From Arthrobacter sp. B0490 (GTDB taxonomy: Bacteria; Actinomycetota; Actinomycetes; Actinomycetales; Micrococcaceae), in assembly GCF_002929355.1 (NCBI RefSeq), contig NZ_PJIR01000011.1, positions 21,606 through 85,605 of the forward strand: a stretch of DNA of 64,000 nucleotides, given 5' to 3'. The position numbers and the translations under genes are program-made. Positions 26,368-36,658 of this stretch are shown here, one piece after another (position 1 is the stretch's first letter; every line of letters starts with the position of its first letter). A model generated the notes under the pieces. It was given only the letters and a program-made list of their open reading frames with translations, was not told the DNA's origin and searched no databases.

Positions 26368-29274
26368 CTACCGGTCTTGCGGGCCGGGTTGATTGCCCCG
26401 GTAGTGCACGTTCTTGCTGAGGGGTCCTTCAGAGACGATCGTGCTGTGCGATGCAGGAAGGTTGGTGAGAACGGTGTCCTCAGCCCTCCACAATCGGGAC
26501 TTGGGTAGTTGTCCTAGCAAAACCATACGAATGCCTGTAGGGAAGCCTTCAAGAACATTCTCTCGGAGGTGCATGTGGGGACCGATGTATCCAAAGACGC
26601 GGATCCCGTCGGTCGCGAATATGTCTCCAGGAATCTTCGTCTCGTAGGTGGCATGGTTCCCGGTCACCAGCACCCGGTGAGCGTTGCCGACGAAGATTGC
26701 GTGACGGCCCCGGGCGCCCGTTGAGGGAATCAACACATCAATCTCGTTGTGCTCTACCTTCACGCTTTTCAGCATCAGCTGTCGCCCGTATCTGGGCTGG
26801 CCTGCATAGCTGGCTCCAATGTGGATTCCCTGAACGGCTCCTCGGATGATGTTGTCACAAACCACGACGTCGCCGACGGCGGAGTCATTGCGCGCGGATC
26901 GGGCCACCACCACGGCCTGCCCCACGACCGTCGGGTTCCGTGCCAGCAAGTCGCGCGCCCAGGTCGTGAAAAGCGGAACGGAAAAGCGTGGTCGTTTTAC
27001 CATTGGCGCAGTCGCCAGGACCTGCAGATCCCGGTGGAGTTCCTTTATGTCTGCGTACTTATCCTTGAGCGCGGCAGTGAACTCCGGAATAAATTCCGGG
27101 TAGGTCTCGAAGCTCCAGGTTCCCGCTCCCACGGTGGCAGAGACGCGGTTATTCCCAGTCTTTCCGGAGGAGAGGTCGCGGATTGCCATAGACTTGATGC
27201 GGTGGGCGATATCTAAGGTCATATCGCCGATCCCTTTGACTGTTGCCGACCCTGCTGGCCGAATCACATTGCCGGTCACGAGGGTCTGCTCGGCATCGAC
27301 GAGCAGGAGACCGACTTGGCGATCGCCGACGAGCATGGTCGATCCGGAAACGTGAACGGTTCCTCCACTCGTCCTGAGGCAGGCCGCAGAACGCTGTGTC
27401 GATCTTGGGCAAGTGAGGTGCACGTTTCGCACCTTGACGGTCGCACATTGGTCAAATCCGAGGGTTCCCACCAGCCCAATTGGCCTAGGACCTCGAAAGG
27501 ACGTTGGTCCCCGGGACTCAGCCATAAAGTCCTCGACTGTTACCGAAGCGAAACCTTTGAAGGTCAGCAGATTTTCACCTGGTCCGACAATCCGGCTCGA
27601 CCAGCCAGCACCCCGTACGGTGAGGTGTCCGGTGCCTTCCACCACGACGGAGTCGGACACCGGGTACTCCCCCGCGGGAAGGCAGACCAGACCCCCCTCC
27701 ATTAGAAGCTTCTGAAACACTTTTTCCCATCCAGGCCCGGGGTCTGCCAGCGCTGTGCACAGCCCCCGCGACGGCTTAACCTCTGTAAGGGTTGAAAAGT
27801 ATTGCCTGCAATCACGGGCCGGCTTCCCGGCATCAAGAAAGGTTGAGCCATCCGTATCGACCGAGGCTAGTGCGGCCCGATGGTGCCGGATTCCCTCCGG
27901 GGGCAGCGATACCGGGGAGTTGTCTACATTGAGGGGCCAGTCGATGCCTCCACCGCCGGTGGACGAGGCGGTTCTGGCGGGAATCGTCCAGTAGTCCCCC
28001 GGTGACAGGCGCCCCGGCGTCAGCGCTACCTGAAGACCCCGCTCCAAGGCGCGGGGTGCGCTCACATCCGTGTCCGTAAGGTCGATGGTAATAATGCCGT
28101 CCCAGCGGCGCGCCCGGACGTTTGCGGATAGAACCGTGATACTTGGGGCGGTGGTAACCGTAAGTGTATTACTCTCTGTCGAGGATACGGACAACATGTC
28201 ACCGGGTCGGCCCTCAAACTCATGAGCATCGTCTGTCAGCTCAATAAACGGTGCTGTGGCAAACCCGCTGGCTGCATCCCGTCCCATGTTGGCCAACGTC
28301 AGAGTGGTTCCCAATGCCGTGACCCGACTGGCGGTGCTCGCATTGTCACGTTGCCACTTGAGCACCACTGAACTGTCTGAGGCATGGTGGACTTCCACGC
28401 GGTAGAGCTGGTTCTCCAGCCCCCGGTAGCCGGCATCGTCCGGCAGCACGCAGGGGCCTTGGCCGGTTTCTGGGCTTGCTGTGGAGGCCGAGAGCACGCC
28501 CACAGCCGGATTGATAGGTAGGGCACAACTCTGCGTCCCGACAGGCCCGATTGGCGCCAGCCAAAGGCTCCATACCGATTCCAGACGGGTGGCCGTATCG
28601 ACGTCGCCTAGAGCGACGTCGCGCATGGTCGGGTCCTCCAGCCCTGTCACATGCCGCTCCCAAGCATCCAGCACGACCACATAAGCCCCCGTGTCCAAGT
28701 GGCCTGGGTTACCCGCAATGAATGGATTGTCCACTTTTAGGTATGGCTGGGCCTGGTAGGACCGGACTGCCCGGATTCCAATTACTCCACCGACCGCTGG
28801 CATGCCCTCAGGAGCATCGGCCAACGTGACCGTTCCTGCGCTAATTGTCATCACAGTAGTTGTGCTCACTGTGGCACCAGCACCGTCGCCAGCACGGACC
28901 CGGACCCAGGACCCGACCGTGAAGTCCTGTGGGAAGGCCTCCACGGGCGCCGTCACCTCCACAACCGTAGGGCTACGAACGATGCAGGGGTACCACGGCG
29001 AGTCGTTGATGAGGCGAATTCCGTCAATCCACATTTCGCCCTCGGATAGCAGCAGATCTGAGCCGTTTGGCGCCACCGTTACCCCGAATCCCGGCGAGTT
29101 GGTGGGCGTTCCGCTCGCACCGATGAGTGCTGCCGCCGTGGCTCGTACCCGATGCCGATCAATCGCCGATTGTTCATTCAGGTCCGCGTCTCGAAGGACT
29201 TGACCTTGCCCAAAAATGACGGCTTCGCGTGGGCGGTCTTCCCGGAACGTGTTCGCCGAGATGTCAGCTTTCAT
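26368..29274 (-). CDS. eCIS DUF6519-type protein with parallel beta-helix, fibre candidate
   Basis: A 968-aa protein, last gene of the eCIS operon. The N-terminus has the segment FGQGQVLRDADLNEQ, typical of the DUF6519 domain that I know from phage-tail-like loci. Residues 500-950 form a right-handed parallel beta-helix of pectate-lyase type: repeated short strands such as GHLTVRGAGWSSRIVG, VTVEDFMAES, VKVRNVHL, VHVSGSTMLV, VVVCDNIIRG, VLVTGNHA. Such folds are common in receptor-binding tail spikes and glycan-degrading phage tails. No separate Afp13-like fibre is encoded, so this and the next gene are the candidates for surface recognition. ATG 29274 has AGGACC upstream, and it starts 12 bases after the neighbour. 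Whether it is a lyase is unknown. Confidence 0.7.
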   Translation of the reverse strand: MKADISANTFREDRPREAVIFGQGQVLRDADLNEQSAIDRHRVRATAAALIGASGTPTNSPGFGVTVAPNGSDLLLSEGEMWIDGIRLINDSPWYPCIVRSPTVVEVTAPVEAFPQDFTVGSWVRVRAGDGAGATVSTTTVMTISAGTVTLADAPEGMPAVGGVIGIRAVRSYQAQPYLKVDNPFIAGNPGHLDTGAYVVVLDAWERHVTGLEDPTMRDVALGDVDTATRLESVWSLWLAPIGPVGTQSCALPINPAVGVLSASTASPETGQGPCVLPDDAGYRGLENQLYRVEVHHASDSSVVLKWQRDNASTASRVTALGTTLTLANMGRDAASGFATAPFIELTDDAHEFEGRPGDMLSVSSTESNTLTVTTAPSITVLSANVRARRWDGIITIDLTDTDVSAPRALERGLQVALTPGRLSPGDYWTIPARTASSTGGGGIDWPLNVDNSPVSLPPEGIRHHRAALASVDTDGSTFLDAGKPARDCRQYFSTLTEVKPSRGLCTALADPGPGWEKVFQKLLMEGGLVCLPAGEYPVSDSVVVEGTGHLTVRGAGWSSRIVGPGENLLTFKGFASVTVEDFMAESRGPTSFRGPRPIGLVGTLGFDQCATVKVRNVHLTCPRSTQRSAACLRTSGGTVHVSGSTMLVGDRQVGLLLVDAEQTLVTGNVIRPAGSATVKGIGDMTLDIAHRIKSMAIRDLSSGKTGNNRVSATVGAGTWSFETYPEFIPEFTAALKDKYADIKELHRDLQVLATAPMVKRPRFSVPLFTTWARDLLARNPTVVGQAVVVARSARNDSAVGDVVVCDNIIRGAVQGIHIGASYAGQPRYGRQLMLKSVKVEHNEIDVLIPSTGARGRHAIFVGNAHRVLVTGNHATYETKIPGDIFATDGIRVFGYIGPHMHLRENVLEGFPTGIRMVLLGQLPKSRLWRAEDTVLTNLPASHSTIVSEGPLSKNVHYRGNQPGPQDR

Positions 29275-29286
29275 GGTCCTGTTCCT

Positions 29287-31389
29287 TTATTTTGACGAAC
29301 CGTCGAACACGCCGACCTCCATGCCGAAGCGGAGGTACTCGGTGAGCGATCGGCGGAGGTTGTCGTCTCGTTGAATGTGGTGCTGTCGCGCGTATGCCCC
29401 CATCTCGTAACCGTCACCGGCACCCCGTAAAGGGTTGTTAGGGTTGTCAGCAACGTCCCGAATTCTGAGGTATAGGGGATCCCCGTACTGGGTGGACATA
29501 AACGGTGGATGCGCTGTGACCGGCGTCGTGCCGGTTCCGGCACCGGGAGCGGCGATTGGTATGGGTAGACACTTATGCCGGCGAGGCGTCTGGCTTCCGG
29601 ACTCAAGCCAGGAAAACTGGATGCATCCAAGCTGACGCCGCGTCACGGTCAGTGTGCCGTCAATGACGCAGTCCTCAACTAGGTCGATCTGAGAAACGCT
29701 CACATCACCCACCACGGTGCTGCGACGCATTGTAAGGATAGGACCCGGAGCGCCAGCTCCATCCGCGTCCAGAGCTTGACCGCCTAGTCCGTCCACGATG
29801 GAGTCCACAATTTCCACGGTGGAACCATCCTCTGGTAACCGAAGTGGTCCGCAGATCGAGGTGTCTACGAACAGTTCCGTGCTCCATCCGTCGTCTAGGT
29901 CGAGGACCAACGTCGGACCGACCGGCGCGGCGAGCGGATTGGGCAGCTGGTTCCCACCTGGCACCAGCGTCACATGATGCAGGACAATGCGGTCCGGCTT
30001 TCCCTTGATGGTAATCGGGCCGCCGCTCACCGTGAGGTGAGACAATTCCAAGACCGCTCCGTCCCCAGCCTCGATGGTCCACCCGGTGCTGCACTGTACG
30101 ACGGGGGCGTGCCCGGAGGCGCCACGGAGCGTCAGTAGAGCCCCTGCAGGAATCGAGACCATGGGGTCCTCCAGGTAGCGGAGGTTGTCGCCCACCTCTA
30201 CGGTTCCCCGGTACCCCGCCGCTACCAGCCCAGCCGTCACCGTAGTGGGGGCAGCACCATCCCCGGAGGCTAAGACTGTCACCACCGGTGGCTGGGCGGG
30301 CGATCGGGTGACCAGCTCGGCTGCGCCAGTGTCCGACGGTGCTAGTTGCACCCACCGCACCCGGGGTGGTGCGTCCTGGGGGTCAGCGGTGGCTAGGCGT
30401 CCCAGCTCGGGATCGATGGCGACTTGTCCGTTCGTCAATTTTGCCACGTTGTTCCAGCCGCCAGTCGTGTCCCCCAGATGGCAGATCACCACATCGGGCA
30501 CTTCGACGGCGGCGAGTTTCCCGTTGAGGTGTACCTCCACGGAACCGTCCGGACCGTAGTACGCCGACAGGTTCCCCTTGTCGGCAGCGTCAGCCATGGC
30601 GCGGCGGGTGATGGGAGCGGGCACGTTGAGCGGTCCGGCCTGATGAGACACCGACAGTTCGGTCGTGCCCTCTGCTGCCAGTGGGCGGTCTCCGCCTAGA
30701 GGGTCAAAGCGAAAGCGGTGCGGGTCGAAAACCATCGAGTCGGCCAGAGTTGTGACCCGCCCGGCGTCTACCCAGGTCCTCCGGAGCGGCTGAGAGCGCC
30801 ACAGGGTCACCGCAATGTTGCCGGGGCCGTAGCGGCCACGCCCCGTTTTGATGAGCCGCGCTTCTCCAGTGTGAGCCATCGAGTCGAACGGTCCATGGAG
30901 CTGTTCCAAATTCAGGGCGTTCCGTACGTCGGCAATCCTGCCCCGGTCGGCCACGGGGTGCTGCACATTTTGCGTCACCACGAGGTGTCGGAACATCTCC
31001 GTGGCCGAGGCCGGGCCGGGCATCAGATCGGCGGCCACTTGTTCCAGCGCCGTGATGGTCCCCTTACGGCGTCGCAGTCGGATTGCGTTGGCTACGGTCG
31101 CCCGCGTAAGAACGGTCTGTGACTCAAGGGGCGAACCGGGATACACGCCGATCAGGTCCGCGATGTAGGGGATTACCCAGGGTGCACAGGTCTCGATGAA
31201 GAGGTCGTCATACGCCTGTTCGATGTCGTCTACAACCACACTCATCTGTTCGGCCACCAGCTGAACCAGACCTGTGAGAATCTCGGGTTTCCCGTGCGGT
31301 CCGGCGTCGCTCATGGTCAGGTACTGAGGCAGCAGGGCGATGGCGTCACCCACCGGGTCAACGCGGCCGGACTGGTGGATGGGGCTCAT
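29287..31389 (-). CDS. eCIS phage tail protein I-like baseplate protein with beta-helix insert
   Basis: A 700-aa protein. The N-terminal 200 residues (LPQYLTMSD, FIETCAPWVIPYIADLIGV, LTRATVANAIRLRRRKGTIT) match the P2 gpI-like tail protein found at the baseplate edge of eCIS loci. The middle (about residues 400-620) is a beta-helix (LTLRGASGHAPVVQC, AVLELSHLTVSGGPITI, STVEIVDSIVDG, LTMRRSTVVGDVSV). It ends with a short conserved region (GYEMGAYARQHHIQRDDNLRRSLTEYL). The segment FMSTQYGDPLYLRI is typical of the family tail. It overlaps the preceding gene (31386) by four bases and has GGGAGGT before ATG. Confidence 0.75.
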   Translation of the reverse strand: MSPIHQSGRVDPVGDAIALLPQYLTMSDAGPHGKPEILTGLVQLVAEQMSVVVDDIEQAYDDLFIETCAPWVIPYIADLIGVYPGSPLESQTVLTRATVANAIRLRRRKGTITALEQVAADLMPGPASATEMFRHLVVTQNVQHPVADRGRIADVRNALNLEQLHGPFDSMAHTGEARLIKTGRGRYGPGNIAVTLWRSQPLRRTWVDAGRVTTLADSMVFDPHRFRFDPLGGDRPLAAEGTTELSVSHQAGPLNVPAPITRRAMADAADKGNLSAYYGPDGSVEVHLNGKLAAVEVPDVVICHLGDTTGGWNNVAKLTNGQVAIDPELGRLATADPQDAPPRVRWVQLAPSDTGAAELVTRSPAQPPVVTVLASGDGAAPTTVTAGLVAAGYRGTVEVGDNLRYLEDPMVSIPAGALLTLRGASGHAPVVQCSTGWTIEAGDGAVLELSHLTVSGGPITIKGKPDRIVLHHVTLVPGGNQLPNPLAAPVGPTLVLDLDDGWSTELFVDTSICGPLRLPEDGSTVEIVDSIVDGLGGQALDADGAGAPGPILTMRRSTVVGDVSVSQIDLVEDCVIDGTLTVTRRQLGCIQFSWLESGSQTPRRHKCLPIPIAAPGAGTGTTPVTAHPPFMSTQYGDPLYLRIRDVADNPNNPLRGAGDGYEMGAYARQHHIQRDDNLRRSLTEYLRFGMEVGVFDGSSK

Positions 31390-34121
31390 GGCAGGACCTC
31401 CCAGGTTATGGGCGCCGGATCGAGGACCAGAATCTCAGCCCCCCCAGGGGGGTGAGCGGCATCGGTGAATGCGGTGTCGGCTGAGGGTACGGTCGCCGTC
31501 AGGGCTGCCGGAGGTGATCCAGCCGGGGGTCCGGTCATCGATCCGGGTTCCAGCGCCCACAGATGGGTGATGGTAACGGCCACCACTCCTGGCACCCGTT
31601 GCAGGGTGGCCACGAGCTCGCTGGCCGCAACTGGTTCGCCTAGGTCGCGGCGGTCAAAGGAGAAATTTATGCGGAGTGACTGTTCAGCGGCCGCTAGAAC
31701 GTCCCGCCGTCGACGCTCCGGAGCAGTCCGGACCAAGGCCTGAAGACGGAAGTTCCGGTGATGGTGAGGTACCAGGGTCACCAATACCCGCGGATCGCCG
31801 GCGGTGCCCAGCGCAGCCCTCAGGGCATCACCGCTCGGAGTGCCCGACCCGATCGGGTCACCGTTCGCCCCCGCGACGGTCAGTAGGACACCTCGTCGTT
31901 CCAGCCCGAGGATCCCGACGGCATGGGCCTTCGCCACCCCGGAGAAAGCCCGGGCAAAGGCGGCATAGTCAGGTAGTGAGACCACCCGGTCAATGGTCTG
32001 GTTACGTAGTGGGGCGTTGGCCCGGACCGAGGTAACGTCCTCGGCATCCATTCCGCCGACTCCCGGAACGGGATTCCGCACTCCGCTGACTCCTGCCGGG
32101 CGGGTCAGGAGCATGGAGACCTGTCCACTTCGCACGCGCCCATCGGCACCGCCCCCGCTGCGGTACACGGCGCTGACGTTGCCCGCACCGGTCGGGAGCC
32201 GGGCTCCGGTGACTCCGTCGCCAAACTCGACCACCGTGGTTGCCCCGTGTTCGCGCACCGTAAAGCACCGGTCGTCCGGGCCAGCATTGAGCATATGAGG
32301 CACTTCGTCCCAGCGGATGCCGTCCACCCAGATTTGCAGCGTGTTCGTCCTCCCTCGGGGGCTTGCCTCCGGCAGATATGTCAGCGGTGGCTGGCGCAGG
32401 GCGAAGCGCTGAAACGGGATGCTGGCGTTGCCGCTGCCCAGGACCTCACTGCGCGACTGTCCCACACTCGCGGGGGCCACGTTGCCGGCCACGGTCACCG
32501 AACTCCGCCGCAGGGCTACTGGTAGATAATCGGCGAACCGGACCATGGTGGTGCGGGCGACCAAGTCGTGGTGGACCTCGGACAGGGCCGTGGCATGGGC
32601 GACGGTAGAGCTCCCGATTTCAGCTGTTGTACCGGAGACGACAATACGACGGCCCGATGTCAGTCCGAGGTACAGACCATCGAGCTCCATTTGATCCAGC
32701 GGAAGCGTCTCAGGCGCCGGGACCGCGGCGAGGGGGCACCGCCGTCGCCCGGTAAACGCAGTCGTCCTGCGGATACTGAATTGGTCGAGGCCAGTGTTCC
32801 TGTCAACGACGACCCGTGTGGCCCGGCCGCTGACGGACTGCGCGGCCAGTCCTTCCTGGGCCACTGATTCCACGCGATAGGCGCCCCAGATGGAGCGGTC
32901 TCGCAGGACGATCGTCGATCCCGGCTCCACATCGACTTCGCCGTGGAGGAACACCTCGCGGGGCCCTGTACCGGTCACGGTCGCTACCGTTGCGCTTTCC
33001 CATGGCAGGGCAGCGATGGTTCCCGCCAGATGCTGATGAAGGACATTGTCTGCCCCAGGTGCTTTCCTTATCGCCTCCTGAATGGTCACCGATAACAGGT
33101 CCGATCCCAGCGGTGCAGTGCTGCCGAACAGGGAGGCCCTCCGTGGATAGATCCATGCCTCTCCGGGAGTGCCTGCAGAACCCTGGAGGGCCTCGATCAT
33201 TTGTTCTAGGGACAGAGCCCTCGATGCGAGTTCGCTCGCCAGGTCGTCGGCATCAATACTGGGTCCTGCCCATGCCCATGCCGCTGGAACGGCTGCAGGT
33301 ACAGCGCCCGGTGGGCCGTCCTGGAGGTTCCCCTTGACCTCGGTCGATACCGGATCCACCCGGACCTCGGTGCGGGCCGGGGACCCGGGAGCGTCCGGGA
33401 GATTGGGCACAAGGGTCAGGACGCGAACCTCTGCCACGATCCCGAACTGTAGGGCCGATCCGGACCGGTACAGCAACCCGTCACCCGGAACGAGCGGACT
33501 TACATTCCCCGCGAGCATCACCACCACCCCACCTGCGGCCGCTGCCGGGGGTGTGACTGGATGCGATTTGCGCGGCCGGGGACGAATGACGTTCCAGGAC
33601 GGGTTGCCCAGCACCTCGGCCAGGGTTTCCACAACTACGGGAGCCATGCCGGGATCGGGGGTTGATTGGGCTGCCGTGTGTACCGGGATCGGCACGAGCG
33701 GTGAAGTGCCTGGGGTGGAGGTGACAGTGAAGGCCAGGTCCAGGGTGGCGGCTAATGCCGGTCCGACCTGATAGCCGACAAGCCGGGCCAGCCCTTCCAG
33801 GGATCGCCGTTCCGTGGCGGTCCTGAGATAGGCCTCATTAGAGATCCGTTCCGAGTAGAAGGCAATGTTGTCTACGGCCATTGCGGCGGCATCGAGGAAG
33901 GCGATCGCAAAGTCGTCGTTAGTGCGTGACCTGAGAGGATTCAGGGCGGGCAGGTCGGCTCTGGTGAGACCGCGGACCATGGTGGCTTTGGCTGTGGTGT
34001 GAGTGGACACTCTGCGTGACACGGCTGGCAGGCTCGGGCGGTTGGCAACGGGCAACGGCGTGCTGGGTGGTGCTGACGAGCAGCATCGTGAGCAGACGTC
34101 GGTGCAGGTGCAGGGGGTCAT
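31386..34121 (-). CDS. eCIS baseplate J-like protein, second copy (Afp12-like)
   Basis: About 911 aa. The N-terminus is Cys-rich (MTPCTCTDVCSRCC), which may bind zinc. The body includes NDDFAIAFLDAAAMAVDNIAFYSERISNEAYLRTAT, typical of the wedge protein opening, and the late part TSVRANAPLRNQTIDRVVSLPDYAAFA followed by VTLVPHHHRNFRLQALV is the gp6/baseplate J core. It forms the baseplate wedge with the 34118-36658 protein. ATG 34119-34121 overlaps the preceding stop by four bases; the frame extends upstream to 34283 as a shadow of that gene. Confidence 0.85.
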   Translation of the reverse strand: MTPCTCTDVCSRCCSSAPPSTPLPVANRPSLPAVSRRVSTHTTAKATMVRGLTRADLPALNPLRSRTNDDFAIAFLDAAAMAVDNIAFYSERISNEAYLRTATERRSLEGLARLVGYQVGPALAATLDLAFTVTSTPGTSPLVPIPVHTAAQSTPDPGMAPVVVETLAEVLGNPSWNVIRPRPRKSHPVTPPAAAAGGVVVMLAGNVSPLVPGDGLLYRSGSALQFGIVAEVRVLTLVPNLPDAPGSPARTEVRVDPVSTEVKGNLQDGPPGAVPAAVPAAWAWAGPSIDADDLASELASRALSLEQMIEALQGSAGTPGEAWIYPRRASLFGSTAPLGSDLLSVTIQEAIRKAPGADNVLHQHLAGTIAALPWESATVATVTGTGPREVFLHGEVDVEPGSTIVLRDRSIWGAYRVESVAQEGLAAQSVSGRATRVVVDRNTGLDQFSIRRTTAFTGRRRCPLAAVPAPETLPLDQMELDGLYLGLTSGRRIVVSGTTAEIGSSTVAHATALSEVHHDLVARTTMVRFADYLPVALRRSSVTVAGNVAPASVGQSRSEVLGSGNASIPFQRFALRQPPLTYLPEASPRGRTNTLQIWVDGIRWDEVPHMLNAGPDDRCFTVREHGATTVVEFGDGVTGARLPTGAGNVSAVYRSGGGADGRVRSGQVSMLLTRPAGVSGVRNPVPGVGGMDAEDVTSVRANAPLRNQTIDRVVSLPDYAAFARAFSGVAKAHAVGILGLERRGVLLTVAGANGDPIGSGTPSGDALRAALGTAGDPRVLVTLVPHHHRNFRLQALVRTAPERRRRDVLAAAEQSLRINFSFDRRDLGEPVAASELVATLQRVPGVVAVTITHLWALEPGSMTGPPAGSPPAALTATVPSADTAFTDAAHPPGGAEILVLDPAPITWEVLP

Positions 34122-36658
34122 CGTCCGCCCTCCAACCGGTCGATGCGAAAAATCCCTCGAGAGGGACGGCTTGGATCGTTGTCTAGCCGGGCGATCTCGG
34201 ACGGTGCGACGGGCAACCGCCCGGTGGCCCGGGCGTCGGTCCCGGGTTGCCGGTACCGACGAAAGGCCGTGGCCTCCACGCACTGCACACCGGGCACGGA
34301 CTGTGCGGCAGCTATCAAGGGCCCGAGGTACACGTCGCGACCGAAGGTGAGTCGGTCTGGGTGGAACAGTCCGATGGTGCCATCCGACAGACGCTGGCTA
34401 CTCATGAGATCCTCCAATGCTTCAGCTACGAGGTCCCGACGGTGTCGGGGGTGCACTGTAACGTGGAACCGGACTTCCAGAGGAACGTAGAGTGCGGCCA
34501 CGACTTGAACGTCGTAGCCCGACATTCGGTATTCATCGAGGTGGGTCGCCACCGCATTTAGGAGCGACGGGTCGGCCTCGGTATCGCCTAGGAAATCGAC
34601 AGCCACAATCACGCAGTACCAGGACCCTGTCCATCGAGTGCTGGCGACGGCACGTTGAACGAGGCGTCGTTCCGGTAGACCTGTCGCCTCCGCCCACTGC
34701 GCGTAGTCCTCGTCCGTGACCGCGCGCTTCTGCTGTCCGAAGGCTTGGGGCGCCCGTCGGCGGACTTCCTCGATTGACTCCGGGTCGGTGCCGCCCCGGC
34801 CTGGTAGCGGGTTCCATACGCGAACCGGTACTGGAATGACGGGTGTGGGGCGTACGGCGTTTGTAAGAGCGGTTGGCGAGGAGCCATCGAGGAGAAGTGA
34901 CCGGACGGTGTTTACCCCCACATTGCCGGCGGTGCCGTTGCCTACCCGGAAGGTGGCGGTCAGGGGCGTCCCTTCCTGAGGGGATGCACCGTCGGGGTCC
35001 ATGCCGGGCCACTCCCGTCCGAAACGGATATAGGCGTCTCCCTCGTCGTCCACGTCGACGACGATGTCCCGGGCCGGGCCGCTGGATAGCAGGTCCGGGC
35101 GGACCTGCCAGGGGCCATCTGGGTCGTGAAGGGTGACGGCGGCAAGCACGGTGTCGGGGGCAGAGACTATCCAGCGGCTCGCGGATGAGGTGGGGTCGTA
35201 GGGCGCAAAGTGTTCGCGGTCGTGGTCGTCTCCGAGAATTTTGACGAGAGGCTTCTGCGTAATGGGGCGGTCAGGAAGCATCAGCTCCGGCCGGCGGGGT
35301 CGGGCGGGTCCCAGGTTGATGTCTCGGTGTGTGGCCCCGTGGTCCGCGAGCACTACATTTCCGAGTGCCACAGCGGCGTCGTTGCGTACTGCGGTGCCCC
35401 CCTCTGGTGTTCTGGTCTCGAGCGAGACCGTTAGGGGGAAGGGCAGGGCGTCCTGGGCGTCCCATTCAATGTCGGTGATCTTGTCCCCGGTGAGTGGGTC
35501 AGTCCGCGGCGCAGTGCCGGTAAACGCCCGGACGGCCGTCAGTCGCACGGGGTGCCGGTGAGTGGGATCAGCATCGGCTGCGGTGTGGGCCGGTCCCACG
35601 GGATCGAGGTGCTCCGTCAGCACTACGATGCTGCCGGGGAGCAGATGTGGGTGGTGTCCGGCCAAGGTAGCGGCCACGGATCCGGTGGGCAGGCAGCACT
35701 TGGACCCGGCCCAAGTGTGGAACGTCATGCGCGAGTCGGTACCCACGAGAGAGCGCAGCGGGCTGAGTACCTCGAACTGCAGTGCGCCGGCGCCTTGGAG
35801 GCCCTGATCGGTTGATGACCCGCGTTCCACCGCGGCGGGGGCTTCCGGCCCGCCGGTTAGTAGCGCTGTTCCCTCCGGTACAACCGGTTCCGTGTCCGTA
35901 CCTCGCACCAGCACGGACTCGTGGGCATCGAAATGGACCCATACCCGCGCATTAGTGCCATCGCTCATCATGTAGTCCATGAGCCGGGCGTGGCGGCGGA
36001 CCGAGATGCGTCGGCGTGCGGTGCCCAGGTAGGACTCCGTGGCAACGACGTCCTGTCGGTAGGCCGCATGGTCGGCCAGCGCTGCCACGACTTCCACGAG
36101 GGTTGTGCGAACATCGGCGACATGGTGCTCTGTCCAGTCCGGCTGCAGGAGGGACAACCGGTCGAGCATCATGGCGCGGACGGATTCCCAGTCCCGGGCC
36201 AACCGATCCACGCGCGGTCCTGCAGTAAGTACGGTGTCATGGCAGTGCTCCTCCCGACAGGGTCCGTCCTCGCACTGGGGTGCAAACCGAAACGTCGCAC
36301 TGGCCAAGGCCGGATCCAGCCATGGTGGGGGCGCCGGGTCATGTGGGCCGGAAACTATGCTCAGGGTCCATGCCGATAGGTCCCAGCGCCCTTCCACGTC
36401 CACCAGCAACTCACGTGAGTCAACACCGGCGTTGACGGACGTGATCTGGAGGCGCCTGAGGGGATCGCCACCCCGAAGGGTGACCTGGGACAGATCCGGC
36501 AAGATGGCCAACGGGTGCACGAACATGACCCGGATCCGTGCGGGCAGTTCTGCAAACGAGGCATCGGTCGAGGATTCGATGAAGTCGACGCCGTTCAAGG
36601 TGGATTGCTGGAGCAGTAATTGCCGGCGTTGGTCACTGGCACAGGCATAGACGCTCAT
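34118..36658 (-). CDS. eCIS baseplate J-like protein, first copy (Afp11-like)
   Basis: An 846-aa protein with the baseplate J pattern: an early HVADVRTTLVEVVAALADHAAY segment, RRRISVRRHARLMDYMMSDGTNARVWVHF, a middle of beta sandwich, the core NPLPGRGGTDPESIEEVRRRAPQ, and AVTDEDYAQWAEATGL. The segment YVPLEVRFHVTVHPRHRRDLV is the family ending before DRLTFGRDVYLGPL. It makes the wedge that joins the sheath to the hub. It is translationally coupled to the gp25-like gene (stop and start overlap at 36655-36658) and to the next J-like gene. Confidence 0.9.
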   Translation of the reverse strand: MSVYACASDQRRQLLLQQSTLNGVDFIESSTDASFAELPARIRVMFVHPLAILPDLSQVTLRGGDPLRRLQITSVNAGVDSRELLVDVEGRWDLSAWTLSIVSGPHDPAPPPWLDPALASATFRFAPQCEDGPCREEHCHDTVLTAGPRVDRLARDWESVRAMMLDRLSLLQPDWTEHHVADVRTTLVEVVAALADHAAYRQDVVATESYLGTARRRISVRRHARLMDYMMSDGTNARVWVHFDAHESVLVRGTDTEPVVPEGTALLTGGPEAPAAVERGSSTDQGLQGAGALQFEVLSPLRSLVGTDSRMTFHTWAGSKCCLPTGSVAATLAGHHPHLLPGSIVVLTEHLDPVGPAHTAADADPTHRHPVRLTAVRAFTGTAPRTDPLTGDKITDIEWDAQDALPFPLTVSLETRTPEGGTAVRNDAAVALGNVVLADHGATHRDINLGPARPRRPELMLPDRPITQKPLVKILGDDHDREHFAPYDPTSSASRWIVSAPDTVLAAVTLHDPDGPWQVRPDLLSSGPARDIVVDVDDEGDAYIRFGREWPGMDPDGASPQEGTPLTATFRVGNGTAGNVGVNTVRSLLLDGSSPTALTNAVRPTPVIPVPVRVWNPLPGRGGTDPESIEEVRRRAPQAFGQQKRAVTDEDYAQWAEATGLPERRLVQRAVASTRWTGSWYCVIVAVDFLGDTEADPSLLNAVATHLDEYRMSGYDVQVVAALYVPLEVRFHVTVHPRHRRDLVAEALEDLMSSQRLSDGTIGLFHPDRLTFGRDVYLGPLIAAAQSVPGVQCVEATAFRRYRQPGTDARATGRLPVAPSEIARLDNDPSRPSRGIFRIDRLEGGR

